This document shows positions 9,012 through 16,962 of a stretch of DNA of 64,000 nt, one piece after another. The stretch is from Pseudomonas cichorii. Its GTDB lineage: Bacteria; Pseudomonadota; Gammaproteobacteria; Pseudomonadales; Pseudomonadaceae. Each line of letters begins with the position of its first letter. The first letter of the stretch is position 1. A model generated the notes under the pieces. That model had not been told where the DNA came from. It worked only from the letters and a program-made list of their open reading frames with translations, and ran no database searches. Position numbers and translations under genes: made by a program. The DNA lies in the NCBI RefSeq assembly GCF_003700275.1, contig NZ_RBRE01000079.1:20803-84802 (forward strand), in the 5' to 3' direction.

Positions 9012-10037
9012 ATGAGCAACGCGATCTCGCAAAACAAACCGGCGCTGGCGCCGACCAAGAACAAACGGCGGCTGCCTACCGAGCTGAGTATTTTCCTGGT
9101 GCTGATCGGTATCGGACTGATCTTCGAGCTGTTTGGCTGGATCGTCCGCGATCAGAGCTTCCTGCTCAACTCCCAGCGACTGGTGCTGATGATTCTGCAA
9201 GTCTCGATCATTGGTCTGCTGGCCATCGGTGTCACGCAAGTCATCATTACCACGGGTATCGACCTGTCGTCCGGCTCGGTGCTGGCCCTGTCGGCGATGA
9301 TTGCCGCGAGTCTGGCGCAGACTTCCGACTTCTCCCGGGCGGTGTTCCCGTCGCTCACCGACTTGCCGGTCTGGATTCCGGTGGTGGTGGGGCTGGGGGT
9401 CGGTCTGCTGGCCGGGGCGATCAACGGCAGCATCATTGCCATTACCGGAATTCCACCGTTCATTGCGACCCTGGGCATGATGGTTTCTGCCCGTGGCCTG
9501 GCGCGTTTCTACACTGAAGGCCAGCCAGTGAGCATGCTTTCGGATTCCTATACCGCCATTGGCCAGGGAGCGATGCCGGTCATCATCTTCCTGGTGGTCG
9601 CGGTGATTTTCCATATTGCCCTGCGCTACACCAAGTACGGCAAGTACACCTACGCCATTGGCGGCAACATGCAGGCTGCGCGGACTTCTGGTATCAACGT
9701 CAAGCGCCATCTGGTCATCGTCTACAGCATCGCCGGCCTGCTGGCCGGGCTGGCTGGTGTGGTCGCTTCGGCACGGGCTGCGACCGGGCAGGCGGGGATG
9801 GGCATGTCCTATGAGCTGGATGCAATTGCCGCAGCGGTCATCGGCGGAACCAGCCTGGCCGGTGGCGTCGGGCGGATTACCGGCACGGTAATCGGCGCAC
9901 TGATCCTCGGCGTCATGGCCAGCGGTTTTACCTTTATTGGTGTGGATGCCTATGTACAGGACATCATCAAGGGGTTGATCATTGTGGTTGCCGTGGTGAT
10001 CGATCAGTATCGCAACAAGCGCAAAGCCAAGCGCTGA
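9012..10037 (+). CDS. Sugar (inositol) ABC transporter permease
   Basis: A 341-residue inner-membrane protein with a charged N terminus of about 30 residues followed by many hydrophobic segments. It carries the BPD_transp_2 family signatures GIDLSSGSVLALSAMIAAS and AAAVIGGTSLAGGVGRITGT near residues 85 and 275. It forms the channel of the importer and corresponds to IatP. The ATG at 9012 lies 48 nt after the ATPase gene; a GTG 30 nt upstream lacks a ribosome-binding site. A strong terminator follows 18 nt after the stop codon, closing the operon. Confidence 0.87.
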   Translation: MSNAISQNKPALAPTKNKRRLPTELSIFLVLIGIGLIFELFGWIVRDQSFLLNSQRLVLMILQVSIIGLLAIGVTQVIITTGIDLSSGSVLALSAMIAASLAQTSDFSRAVFPSLTDLPVWIPVVVGLGVGLLAGAINGSIIAITGIPPFIATLGMMVSARGLARFYTEGQPVSMLSDSYTAIGQGAMPVIIFLVVAVIFHIALRYTKYGKYTYAIGGNMQAARTSGINVKRHLVIVYSIAGLLAGLAGVVASARAATGQAGMGMSYELDAIAAAVIGGTSLAGGVGRITGTVIGALILGVMASGFTFIGVDAYVQDIIKGLIIVVAVVIDQYRNKRKAKR

Positions 10038-10055
10038 TAGCGAACGATCCAGTAT

Positions 10056-10078
10056 AAAGGGCCATTCCTGGCCCTTTT
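10056..10078 (+). terminator. Rho-independent terminator of the inositol transporter operon
   Basis: A perfect 9-bp stem AAAGGGCCA/TGGCCCTTT with the 4-nt loop TTCC is followed by a T-run ending TTTTGTG. It lies 18 nt after the permease stop. Confidence 0.88.
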
Positions 10079-10331
10079 GTGCTTTTCAGCTGGCCGGAAC
10101 TGATCATTGAAAGCAGAGTCAGAGGCTCTTCGGAGAGGTATCCATGCCCGGCTTCATGGGGCTTCAATGCAGTTGTTGTACAAAATCCCTTCAATTGTAT
10201 TGCCGACGGGGCAAGCCGGGCTTAGACTGCCGCCCCTCGTAAATTGAGTGCCTGGTGGCGCTTGGAGATCATGGCGCTTTTACGGCAACGTTGAGCCGCT
10301 CCTCAATGCACGTTTTTTTATAGAGAAATCA

Positions 10332-10736
10332 ATGACAAAGGAAAAGTTGCTGGCCATGCCGGCCGATGACTACATGAATGCTGAACAGCATGCTTTCTTC
10401 GTCGAGCTGTTGCAGTCCATGAAGGTCGAAATCCACGAGCGTATCGAGCAGAGCCGCATTGCCATCGAAAGCCTGGACACTCCGGCCGACCCTGCCGATG
10501 CTGCTTCGGTAGAAGAAGAGCGTCACTGGCTGGTGAATGTCATCGACCGCGACCAGCGCATGTTGCCTCAGCTGGAAATGGCTCTGGCACGTATTGCCGA
10601 TGACAGCTTTGGCTGGTGCGACGACAGTGGTGAGCCAATCGGCCTGAAGCGTCTGCTGATCAGCCCGACGACCAAATATTGCATCGAGGCGCAAGAGCGC
10701 CACGAGCAGATCGACAAGCACCAGCGCCAGGCCTGA
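10332..10736 (+). CDS. dksA2: DksA/TraR-family regulator, DksA2-like, with two of four zinc-finger cysteines lost
   Basis: A 134-residue DksA homologue with the coiled-coil region first and the finger at the C terminus. The canonical CxxC...CxxC zinc finger is here CDDS...CIEA, so the second and fourth cysteines are Ser and Ala. This matches DksA2 of P. aeruginosa, which works without zinc and replaces DksA during zinc starvation by acting with ppGpp in the RNA polymerase secondary channel. The start at 10332 has only a weak ribosome-binding site (AGAGA). A Zur-type GTTATA palindrome was looked for upstream and not seen. The gene is monocistronic and ends at a strong terminator. Confidence 0.8.
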   Translation: MTKEKLLAMPADDYMNAEQHAFFVELLQSMKVEIHERIEQSRIAIESLDTPADPADAASVEEERHWLVNVIDRDQRMLPQLEMALARIADDSFGWCDDSGEPIGLKRLLISPTTKYCIEAQERHEQIDKHQRQA

Positions 10737-10764
10737 TCCTCAGGCCTGAGTGGGATGTTACCTG

Positions 10765-10794
10765 ACCGGGAGGCTATTTTAGCCTCCCGGTTTT
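10765..10794 (+). terminator. Rho-independent terminator after the dksA2-like gene
   Basis: A perfect 12-bp stem ACCGGGAGGCTA/TAGCCTCCCGGT with a 3-nt loop (TTT) is followed by TTTTG. It begins 28 nt after the stop codon. Confidence 0.9.
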
Positions 10795-11098
10795 GTTGTG
10801 CCTGTAATTTATTCATCGGCCGATGCTGATACACACATCTATAACCCGTTCACTAAAGAGTGTTGATCAAGGTATTACAGGCTCTGTGTTTGTTATCCTG
10901 AATGTCACTTTTCTTGTTTATTGTGGTATTTGTTTATTGTTTAGTTTGAATAGTATTGATTCGGTTTGTAGGATTGCTCTGTAAATTCTTCCATTGCTTG
11001 ACTGTTGTCCGCTGTTAGGCAAGCTGTTTAATCAATTGTATTTAAATTGGTTAAAGGGCAGTCGCGCAAAGTGGCTGTTTTCTATGGATGGATGGAAG
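10795..11098. other. AT-rich intergenic region upstream of the DUF2235 gene
   Basis: About 300 nt with a much lower GC content than the flanks and many T-rich stretches. No RNA gene or clear promoter pair was recognised. This composition is typical of xenogeneic DNA silenced by MvaT/H-NS-like proteins, and it suggests that the following gene was acquired horizontally. Confidence 0.55.
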
Positions 11099-12580
11099 AT
11101 GAAAAATACATGGACGGTTAGTCAGAAGTCGGCAGTGCCGGGCACGGCGGTGCTGCATGTTACGGTGCGTGCAGGCCTGTTTTTCGACGGTACAGGCAAT
11201 AATCGCGTCAATAGCCAGATAGGCGCCGATTGTCGCGCCATGATGGAAATAAATAATGGCAAGCACATAGCCGAGTGTTCGGGACGGCACTCCGACCCCA
11301 ACAGCAGCTATAGTAATGATTTGAGTAATATTGCCCGTCTGGTTGCACTTTATCGTCATCAATATGTTGCCCGCAATGACGGTCAGGGTTTGAAGGTATA
11401 TTGGCCGATTTATATCAGTGGCGCGGGTACAACTTCCGGTGCAGGGGATTCTCTGTGGCCCGGACAAAGTTTCGGGCGCGGCGCCACGGGCGTTGTTGCC
11501 AAGGCCGAGCATGCAATCAAGAAGCTGGCTTCTCGTCTGAAAGCATTTGCACTGGATAATCCCGGATGCGTCATCGAAGCCCTGGAGCTGGATGTTTTCG
11601 GTTTCAGTCGCGGCGCTGCTTCGGCCCGGCACTTTATCAATGAGGTGCTCAGGCAGGCTCAGGGTGCGCTCGAACCGGCACTGGCAAGTCGCAAGGTCCC
11701 GTTGGCTGCGGATTTTGCCTGGGACAATGACAGCGTCAGGGTCATGGTGGTCGGCCTGTTCGATACGGTGGCGGCGATTGGCAGTTTCAAGGATTTCTAC
11801 AATGTCCGCGATTCGTTCAGCAAGCGGGTCAATCTCTATCTGCCTCCAGGCTGTGCACGGCAGGTGCTGCATCTGGTGGCGCGTGACGAGTCGCGGCGCA
11901 ACTTTGCGCTCAACAGCGTTGCGCCCGAGTGGAGTCGGGAAATCGTGCTGCCGGGCGCGCATGCCGATATTGGCGGGGGTTATCCGCCGCAGATGGAAGA
12001 AAAGCTCCTGCTGACCCGGCCACGCATGAGTGTGGCCAGCCGTGACAATCCTTGTGAGGCGAGTTCTGCCTGGCAACAGGCGCAGGACGACTTGCAGGCA
12101 ATGGAGGCCGGGCAGTGGATTGATCCGCTGGATCAGCAGGCGTCATTGCGGGTGGAATGCTGCGAAACCTATGGGCATGCGCGCAGTGCTGCCTTCGGAC
12201 TCAAGGCGGTAATGGCGGCGGCCTGTCTGCGGCGGCAGGTTTTCGGGCATCTATCACGAGTGCATCTGCGGGTCATGCATGCGCTGGCCTGCGATGAAGG
12301 CGTGCCGTTCGAGCCCGTTCCCGACACCCAGGAGTTGCAACTGGTGCCGGAGCTTGAAGGTATTTCACGCAAATTGATCAGCTATGCCCGGGGCGGTGCC
12401 TATACGCTGGACGAGTCTGAGGAGCGCCTGCTGCGCTGGCGTTATATTCATCACTCTGCGCACTGGAATGCGATCATCGGTCGAGTCGGCAGTTTCAGCG
12501 ATGCGGTATTCGTGCATGCGCCCGAACCGGGTGGCCGGGTCCGGTATCCGAATGCAAGCCATTCCGGATACCGGAATTGA
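11099..12580 (+). CDS. DUF2235 alpha/beta-hydrolase (Tle1-like phospholipase family)
   Basis: A protein of about 493 residues with the DUF2235 layout. RAGLFFDGTGNN is near the N terminus. The GxSxG nucleophile elbow is GFSRGAASARHF (Ser170), the aspartate is in LFDTVA (Asp222), and the histidine is in GAHADIGGG (His288). Members include type VI secretion phospholipase effectors (Tle1), which cleave membrane phospholipids of rival cells. No VgrG, PAAR, adaptor or evident immunity gene is adjacent, so an effector role is only a possibility. The start is uncertain: ATGs at 11084 and 11099 both fall in a GGATGG-rich stretch, and the second has better spacing to GGATGG. Confidence 0.8.
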   Translation: MKNTWTVSQKSAVPGTAVLHVTVRAGLFFDGTGNNRVNSQIGADCRAMMEINNGKHIAECSGRHSDPNSSYSNDLSNIARLVALYRHQYVARNDGQGLKVYWPIYISGAGTTSGAGDSLWPGQSFGRGATGVVAKAEHAIKKLASRLKAFALDNPGCVIEALELDVFGFSRGAASARHFINEVLRQAQGALEPALASRKVPLAADFAWDNDSVRVMVVGLFDTVAAIGSFKDFYNVRDSFSKRVNLYLPPGCARQVLHLVARDESRRNFALNSVAPEWSREIVLPGAHADIGGGYPPQMEEKLLLTRPRMSVASRDNPCEASSAWQQAQDDLQAMEAGQWIDPLDQQASLRVECCETYGHARSAAFGLKAVMAAACLRRQVFGHLSRVHLRVMHALACDEGVPFEPVPDTQELQLVPELEGISRKLISYARGGAYTLDESEERLLRWRYIHHSAHWNAIIGRVGSFSDAVFVHAPEPGGRVRYPNASHSGYRN

Positions 12581-12590
12581 GCGGTGCAGG

Positions 12591-12827
12591 CTATGGGCTC
12601 TTGTGCAGCAGCACGTTGAGTTCGTCGACCACGGGAGCCCAGTCGGCATCTTCACGCAGTTCCTCTTTCAGGAAGCGCGCCTGTTGCGGCGTCCAGAACT
12701 CGGCATCGATCAGTTTCACATCGTCGGGCAGTGAATGGTTGGCAACGAAGTTCTGGATGCTATCCTCATCCGAGTCCAGGCCCAGCTGAGCAAACAGATT
12801 GGGTAGAGAGTGGGTTGGCAATTCCAT
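12591..12827 (-). CDS. DUF2789 family small protein
   Basis: A 78-residue acidic protein that matches the DUF2789 pattern: MELPTHSLPNLFAQLGL at the start, LPDDVKLIDAEFWTPQQARFL in the middle and DADWAPVVDELN near the end. The function is unknown. The start is well supported by GGAG at 12833-12836. It converges with the DUF2235 gene with a 10-nt gap, so the two are separate units. It is too acidic and too conserved among pseudomonads to be assumed an immunity protein. Confidence 0.8.
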   Translation of the reverse strand: MELPTHSLPNLFAQLGLDSDEDSIQNFVANHSLPDDVKLIDAEFWTPQQARFLKEELREDADWAPVVDELNVLLHKSP

Positions 12828-13237
12828 GTCATCTCCTTGATGGGTGCATCACCCATGCTATGGGTTTGGCCTTTGTCCTGTATCGGAGTACCGGGGACGG
12901 ACAAGAGTTCGATGTTCATGGCTGGACGGCTTTGATCTTTTATTGATCCGCTGGCAAGTGATAATGTTCGGCCTCGCGTGTCGAACACTGTCGTTTTTCC
13001 TGCCCGGATATTTCTCTGTACAAAAGGTATATAGGCCGTTGGGGTGGTCTGTCGGTAGAATCCGCCCCCAGCCTGCCAGGCAGGTGGCGACCATGGATTC
13101 ATCGCCCTCGGTTTTCTTGCCCAGGCGCGCGTGTCAGCAGGTATTTCAGCCGCTTCAGCGGCCTGTAAGGATGCTTACTTTTTTGGCTGTCCTGGCTTTG
13201 CCGGGCCGCTTTATTTTCATGTTCGAGGGTTTGTACA
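12828..13237. other. Intergenic region, no gene recognised
   Basis: About 400 nt between DUF2789 and the TTG-initiated gene at 13238. It contains a TAGAAT box near 13057 followed by GC-rich sequence and a short hairpin GCCGCTTCAGCGGC (13149-13162). These could be a promoter and leader structure of the downstream gene. Reading frames crossing it show no coding character. Confidence 0.5.
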
Positions 13238-13705
13238 TTGGCTGTAAGTAATCTGGATACCCATTCTCTGTTTGTGCTCGGAGATCTACGCGCACAGTTG
13301 GTCAAGCAGTTCCAGTCACGTTTTGTCTATGTCACCGAGCAGTCGCCGGATGGCATCTACATGTCCGAAATCGACACCGAAACAGCAATGGTGGTCGATG
13401 ACAAACCGCGCCTTGAACTCAAGGTGGGCGATCATTTTCGCGCTTCGGTGCTGCCCAGCCGCGAAGGCGGGAAATTTGAACTGAAGTTTCGTGACATCAA
13501 GTTCACTGTCTACGGCCTGGGCGATTATGCCTATGTCGACATCCCGGAAGGCCACGGCATTGTGTTCAGGGAAGGCCATGGCGTCTTCATGGTATTTGCC
13601 GCCAACGAGCAATTGCAGGGCGGCTTGAGCAAGCCTTTGAAGGCGGCGATCGGCAAGGCTGCCAAGTGGCGCAAGGGTGAGCTGACGTTCAAGGCCAGTG
13701 AGTGA
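13238..13705 (+). CDS. Conserved hypothetical protein, TTG start
   Basis: A 155-residue soluble protein of no recognised family, rich in charged beta-strand-like segments (LELKVGDHFRASVLPSREGGKFELKFRDIKFTVYGLG) and without signal peptide or membrane span. No ATG precedes residue 43. The TTG at 13238 is chosen because GAGGG (13225-13229) sits 8 nt upstream. It converges with the mrp operon, with a REP-like hairpin between. The function cannot be inferred; neighbourhood alone does not link it to Mrp. Confidence 0.6.
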   Translation: MAVSNLDTHSLFVLGDLRAQLVKQFQSRFVYVTEQSPDGIYMSEIDTETAMVVDDKPRLELKVGDHFRASVLPSREGGKFELKFRDIKFTVYGLGDYAYVDIPEGHGIVFREGHGVFMVFAANEQLQGGLSKPLKAAIGKAAKWRKGELTFKASE

Positions 13706-13742
13706 ACTGCACCGCCGGTTAGCGTGAGTGCAGGGGGGCTTG

Positions 13743-13783
13743 TCTTCGTGAGCAGGCCTTCGCGAGCAGGGCCGCCCGCGAAG
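13743..13783. repeat. REP-like hairpin between convergent genes
   Basis: CTTCGCG (13758-13764) pairs with CGCGAAG (13777-13783), and a second partial copy, CTTCGTGAGCAGG, lies just upstream. It sits between the hypothetical gene and mrpG and may also stop transcription from both sides. Confidence 0.5.
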
Positions 13784-13798
13784 AGCCTGGCAGTCAAA

Positions 13799-14176
13799 TC
13801 AGTTTTCGCTGGATTCGCGGGCAGGGCGATCGCCGCTGACTTCCGGTGGAACATCGTCACCGGCCATGCGCTTGCGAAACAGTCCGGTACGCGCCAGTAG
13901 CAGCGTGGTAACCGGCACCGTGATCGACAGCAGGATGGGAATCAGCCAGGCATGGATCACTGGCCCGGATTTGAGTGCCGAGAAGTAAATGATCGAGGCC
14001 AGGGCAACGCACCAGGCTCCCAGCGTGGAGGCCAGGGCGGTTGGGTGCATGCGCTGAAAGAAGGTCTTGAGGCGCAACAGGCCTATGGCGCCCGTCAAGG
14101 CAAGCACGCTGCTGGCAACCAGCAGCACGGATGTGATGACTTGCACCCAGAAGGGAACGGTCTGTAGCGAATTCAT
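13799..14176 (-). CDS. mrpG: Na+(K+)/H+ antiporter subunit G
   Basis: A 125-residue small membrane protein with three hydrophobic segments and the MrpG/PhaG pattern GAIGLLRLKTFFQRMHPTALASTLG. It is the last subunit of the multi-subunit Mrp (Sha/Pha) cation/proton antiporter. The C-terminal tail of about 25 residues is polar. It overlaps mrpF by 4 nt (ATGA), so the two are translationally coupled. Confidence 0.92.
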   Translation of the reverse strand: MNSLQTVPFWVQVITSVLLVASSVLALTGAIGLLRLKTFFQRMHPTALASTLGAWCVALASIIYFSALKSGPVIHAWLIPILLSITVPVTTLLLARTGLFRKRMAGDDVPPEVSGDRPARESSEN

Positions 14177-14451
14177 TCGATCACCTCTCCGCGCAACAGG
14201 AACTTGGCCAGGGCAAAGGAGCCGACGAAGCCGAACAGGGCGACCAGCAGCGCTGCCTCGAAATAAGTGTCACTGGCATAACGTATGCCCAGCACCAGCA
14301 TCATCAGCATGGCGATGACATACAGGTAATCCAGCGTCAGAACCCGGTCCTGTGCCGACGGCCCCCTGAACAGGCGAATCAGGGTAATCACCATCGCCAG
14401 GGCAAAGATGAACAGGCTCAGCACAATGGCATGATCGAGCAGGGCACTCAT
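14173..14451 (-). CDS. mrpF: Na+(K+)/H+ antiporter subunit F
   Basis: A 92-residue membrane protein with three hydrophobic segments and the MrpF pattern LFRGPSAQDRVLTLDYLYVIAMLMMLVLGIRYASDTYFEAALLVALFGFVGS. It is part of the Mrp antiporter needed for sodium and alkali tolerance. It overlaps both neighbours by 4 nt. Confidence 0.92.
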   Translation of the reverse strand: MSALLDHAIVLSLFIFALAMVITLIRLFRGPSAQDRVLTLDYLYVIAMLMMLVLGIRYASDTYFEAALLVALFGFVGSFALAKFLLRGEVIE

Positions 14452-14939
14452 TGGAAAATCTCCATCAAGGGGCGCTCATAAGTGGTCTTGAAGTGCTCGA
14501 TGAATTGCGCTTCATCTTCCAGATCGAATACGTGCATCAACAGAATACTGCGGTCCAGTGCCAGTTCCGACCAGACGGTGCCCGGAACCACGGTGGTGAC
14601 GATTGCCAGCGCAGCCAGGGCGTTGGGATCGCGCATATCCAGCGGCACCTTGACGAAGGCCGAGCGTGGCGGTCGGCGCTTGAGGCTCCAGACGGCAAAG
14701 AATATCTGCAGGTTCGACACCAGCGTGTCGTAGCCCACCCGAAGGAAAAACTTCAGGATCGTGCCCGGCTTGCGAATGCGCACCGGCGTCGGTCGCAATG
14801 GCGACATGAGCAGCGGCGCGAGGAATCCGAGCACCGCGCCCAGCAGCAGATTGCCGGGGCTTACCGACAGGTTCAGCACCAGCCATAGCAGCCACAGTGC
14901 CAGGGAAAACCACGGGGCAGGGAAAAAGAACTTTCTCAT
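14448..14939 (-). CDS. mrpE: Na+(K+)/H+ antiporter subunit E
   Basis: A 163-residue MrpE/PhaE homologue with N-terminal hydrophobic segments followed by the family motif ALAAIVTTVVPGTVWSELALDRS and a soluble C-terminal part containing LLMHVFDLEDE. It is a subunit of the Mrp complex in the inner membrane and has 4-nt overlaps with mrpD and mrpF. Confidence 0.92.
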   Translation of the reverse strand: MRKFFFPAPWFSLALWLLWLVLNLSVSPGNLLLGAVLGFLAPLLMSPLRPTPVRIRKPGTILKFFLRVGYDTLVSNLQIFFAVWSLKRRPPRSAFVKVPLDMRDPNALAALAIVTTVVPGTVWSELALDRSILLMHVFDLEDEAQFIEHFKTTYERPLMEIFQ

Positions 14940-16621
14940 GGCTGCACCTGCGAGACGGCTTGTGGACCGGCCGGGCCGGGTACGGGACGTGTGGCCATGA
15001 CCGACTGCACATATTGCGTGGGCTCATGCAGAGCGGCAGCAGTGTCCTGCGTGTAGCGCAGCAGCGGCTCGGCCTTGATGGTCAGCGCAATGCACAGGCC
15101 GAGCAGGATGATGATCGGCAGGCATTCATTGCGGCGCAGCAGCGGCGACGGACTTTCCAGCGGAGTCCAGAAACGCTGGGTGCCGAGCCGCGAGAAAGCA
15201 ATCAGCGAAGCCAGGCCCGAGAAGATCAACAGACCGATCAGCATCCAGCCTTGAACGGACACCGCTGCGTCCTTGGCGACATCCAGCCCCAGTGGATTGA
15301 GCAGCGCGCTGAGCAGGGTCAACTTGCCGATGAATCCCGACAGAGGCGGCATGCCGATGATCAGCAGGGCGCAGGCCACGAAGCTCAGGCCCAGAAAAGC
15401 CATGGTCATCGGAATGACCTGGCCGACCACGGCTTTCTGTTCATCGTCGAGGTTGGTGCCCGGCGGTGGATTCAGCGACTCCATATTGCGCGGCAACTGG
15501 TCGGCATCGTCTTCGAGCGGGATTTCATTGGACGAACGCGAGCGTTCGATCAGCTCGCCGAGCAGGAACATCGCACTCAAGGCCAGGGTCGAGCTGACCA
15601 GATAAAACAGCGCGCCAGCGGTCAGGCTGGGTTGGGCAAAGCCGATGGCTGCCAGCAGGATGCCCGCCGACACCAGAATGCTCAGGCTGGCCATGCGCTC
15701 CAGGCGCTGGGCGGCGATAATCGCCACGGCGGCAGTGACGATGGTCGCCATGCCGCCGTAGATCAGCCAGTCACCGCCGAAGAAGGCCGAATGCCCGGCC
15801 TGCTCGGAAAACAGCAGGGTCCACAGGCGCAGCAGGGTATAGATGCCAACCTTGGTCATGATGGCAAACATTGCCGCGACCGGCGCGCTGGCCGCCGAGT
15901 AGGCTGGCACCAGCCAGAAGTTCAGCGGCCACATGCCGGCCTTGGCGAGGAATGCGGTAGCCAGGATTGCCGCGCCGGCATGCAACAGGCCGAGGTCGGA
16001 TTCCGGCACCAGCGGAATCTTGAGCGCCAGATCGGCCATGTTCAGGGTGCCGGTCACGCCGTAGATCAGCGCCGCACCAATCAGAAACAGCGACGAGGCC
16101 AGCAGGTTGATCGAAATGTAATGCAGGCCTGCCGATACCCGGGCACGTCCGGAACCGTGCAGCATCAAGCCGTAGGACGCCGCCAGCAACACCTCGAAGA
16201 ACACGAACAGGTTGAACAGGTCCGCGGTCAGGAAGGCACCATACAAACCCATCAACTGGATCTGGAACAAGGCATGGAAACTGGCCCCGGCCCGGTCCCA
16301 GCGCGCCAGGGCGAACATCAGGGCGCACACGGCGATGATCCCGGTCAGGACCAGCATCATTGCCGACAGGTGATCCACCACCAGCACGATACCGAACGGC
16401 ACTTCCCAGTTGCCCGGCAGGTAGACGCCAATGGAACCGGTGCTGCCGCTCTGCTGGACCCACATCAGCAAGGTGATGGAAATTCCCAGCCCCAGCATGC
16501 TGGACAGCAGGTTGATGCGGCCCTTGAGGGGCCTGTGTTTCTCGCCCAGCCAGAGCATCAGCCCGGCGGTCACCAGTGGCAGCAGGATGGGGGCAACGAT
16601 CAGTTGGTTCATCCAGTTCAT
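14936..16621 (-). CDS. mrpD: Na+(K+)/H+ antiporter subunit D
   Basis: A 561-residue polytopic protein related to the NuoN/NuoM proton-pumping subunits of complex I, with a conserved lysine in the segment FLAKAGMWPLNFWLVPAYSAASAPVAA. Residues of about 380-430 form a polar insertion (SRSSNEIPLEDDADQLPRN) between membrane segments. It is the second ion-translocating subunit of Mrp. ATGA overlaps join it to mrpC and mrpE. Confidence 0.93.
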   Translation of the reverse strand: MNWMNQLIVAPILLPLVTAGLMLWLGEKHRPLKGRINLLSSMLGLGISITLLMWVQQSGSTGSIGVYLPGNWEVPFGIVLVVDHLSAMMLVLTGIIAVCALMFALARWDRAGASFHALFQIQLMGLYGAFLTADLFNLFVFFEVLLAASYGLMLHGSGRARVSAGLHYISINLLASSLFLIGAALIYGVTGTLNMADLALKIPLVPESDLGLLHAGAAILATAFLAKAGMWPLNFWLVPAYSAASAPVAAMFAIMTKVGIYTLLRLWTLLFSEQAGHSAFFGGDWLIYGGMATIVTAAVAIIAAQRLERMASLSILVSAGILLAAIGFAQPSLTAGALFYLVSSTLALSAMFLLGELIERSRSSNEIPLEDDADQLPRNMESLNPPPGTNLDDEQKAVVGQVIPMTMAFLGLSFVACALLIIGMPPLSGFIGKLTLLSALLNPLGLDVAKDAAVSVQGWMLIGLLIFSGLASLIAFSRLGTQRFWTPLESPSPLLRRNECLPIIILLGLCIALTIKAEPLLRYTQDTAAALHEPTQYVQSVMATRPVPGPAGPQAVSQVQP

Positions 16622-16962
16622 GCCTTGGGCTCCCTGCCATCCACATGGTCAGTCCCGGTCAGCCCGCGGGAAGCCAGCAGCACCACCAGAAACAGCGCGG
16701 TCATGGCGAAGCTGATGACGATGGCGGTCAGTACCAGGGCCTGGGGCAGGGGGTCGGTGTAGTTGAGCAGATCCTGCGGGATGCCTTCCTTGATGATCGG
16801 CTCCTTGCCGATGAACAGGCTGCCCATGCTGAAAATGAACAGGTTCACGCCATACGACAGCAGGCACAGGCCCATGACCACCTGGAAGGTACGTGGACGC
16901 AGGATCAGCCAGACACCGGATGCAGCGAGAACGCCAATGGCGACTGCGATGACTTCTTCCAT
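16618..16962 (-). CDS. mrpC: Na+(K+)/H+ antiporter subunit C
   Basis: A 114-residue NuoK-like membrane protein with three hydrophobic segments and the MrpC pattern LLSYGVNLFIFSMGSLFIGKEPI...DPLPQALVLTAIVISFAMTA. Its start overlaps the mrpA stop by one base and its stop overlaps mrpD by 4 nt, which indicates strict co-translation. Confidence 0.93.
   Translation of the reverse strand: MEEVIAVAIGVLAASGVWLILRPRTFQVVMGLCLLSYGVNLFIFSMGSLFIGKEPIIKEGIPQDLLNYTDPLPQALVLTAIVISFAMTALFLVVLLASRGLTGTDHVDGREPKA

Noticed and set aside
7173..9710. 845-codon minus-strand frame opposite the ABC transporter genes
   Set aside because: It spans three confidently identified genes and their gaps on the other strand and shows antisense-type composition.
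12841..13251. Plus-strand frame of 135 codons before the TTG-initiated gene
   Set aside because: It lacks a ribosome-binding site and family resemblance and runs through promoter-like and hairpin sequence.
14897..16762. 621-codon plus-strand frame opposite mrpD and mrpE
   Set aside because: It is antisense to well-supported, overlapping antiporter genes; its composition (Q, H, R-rich, low hydrophobicity) matches no family.
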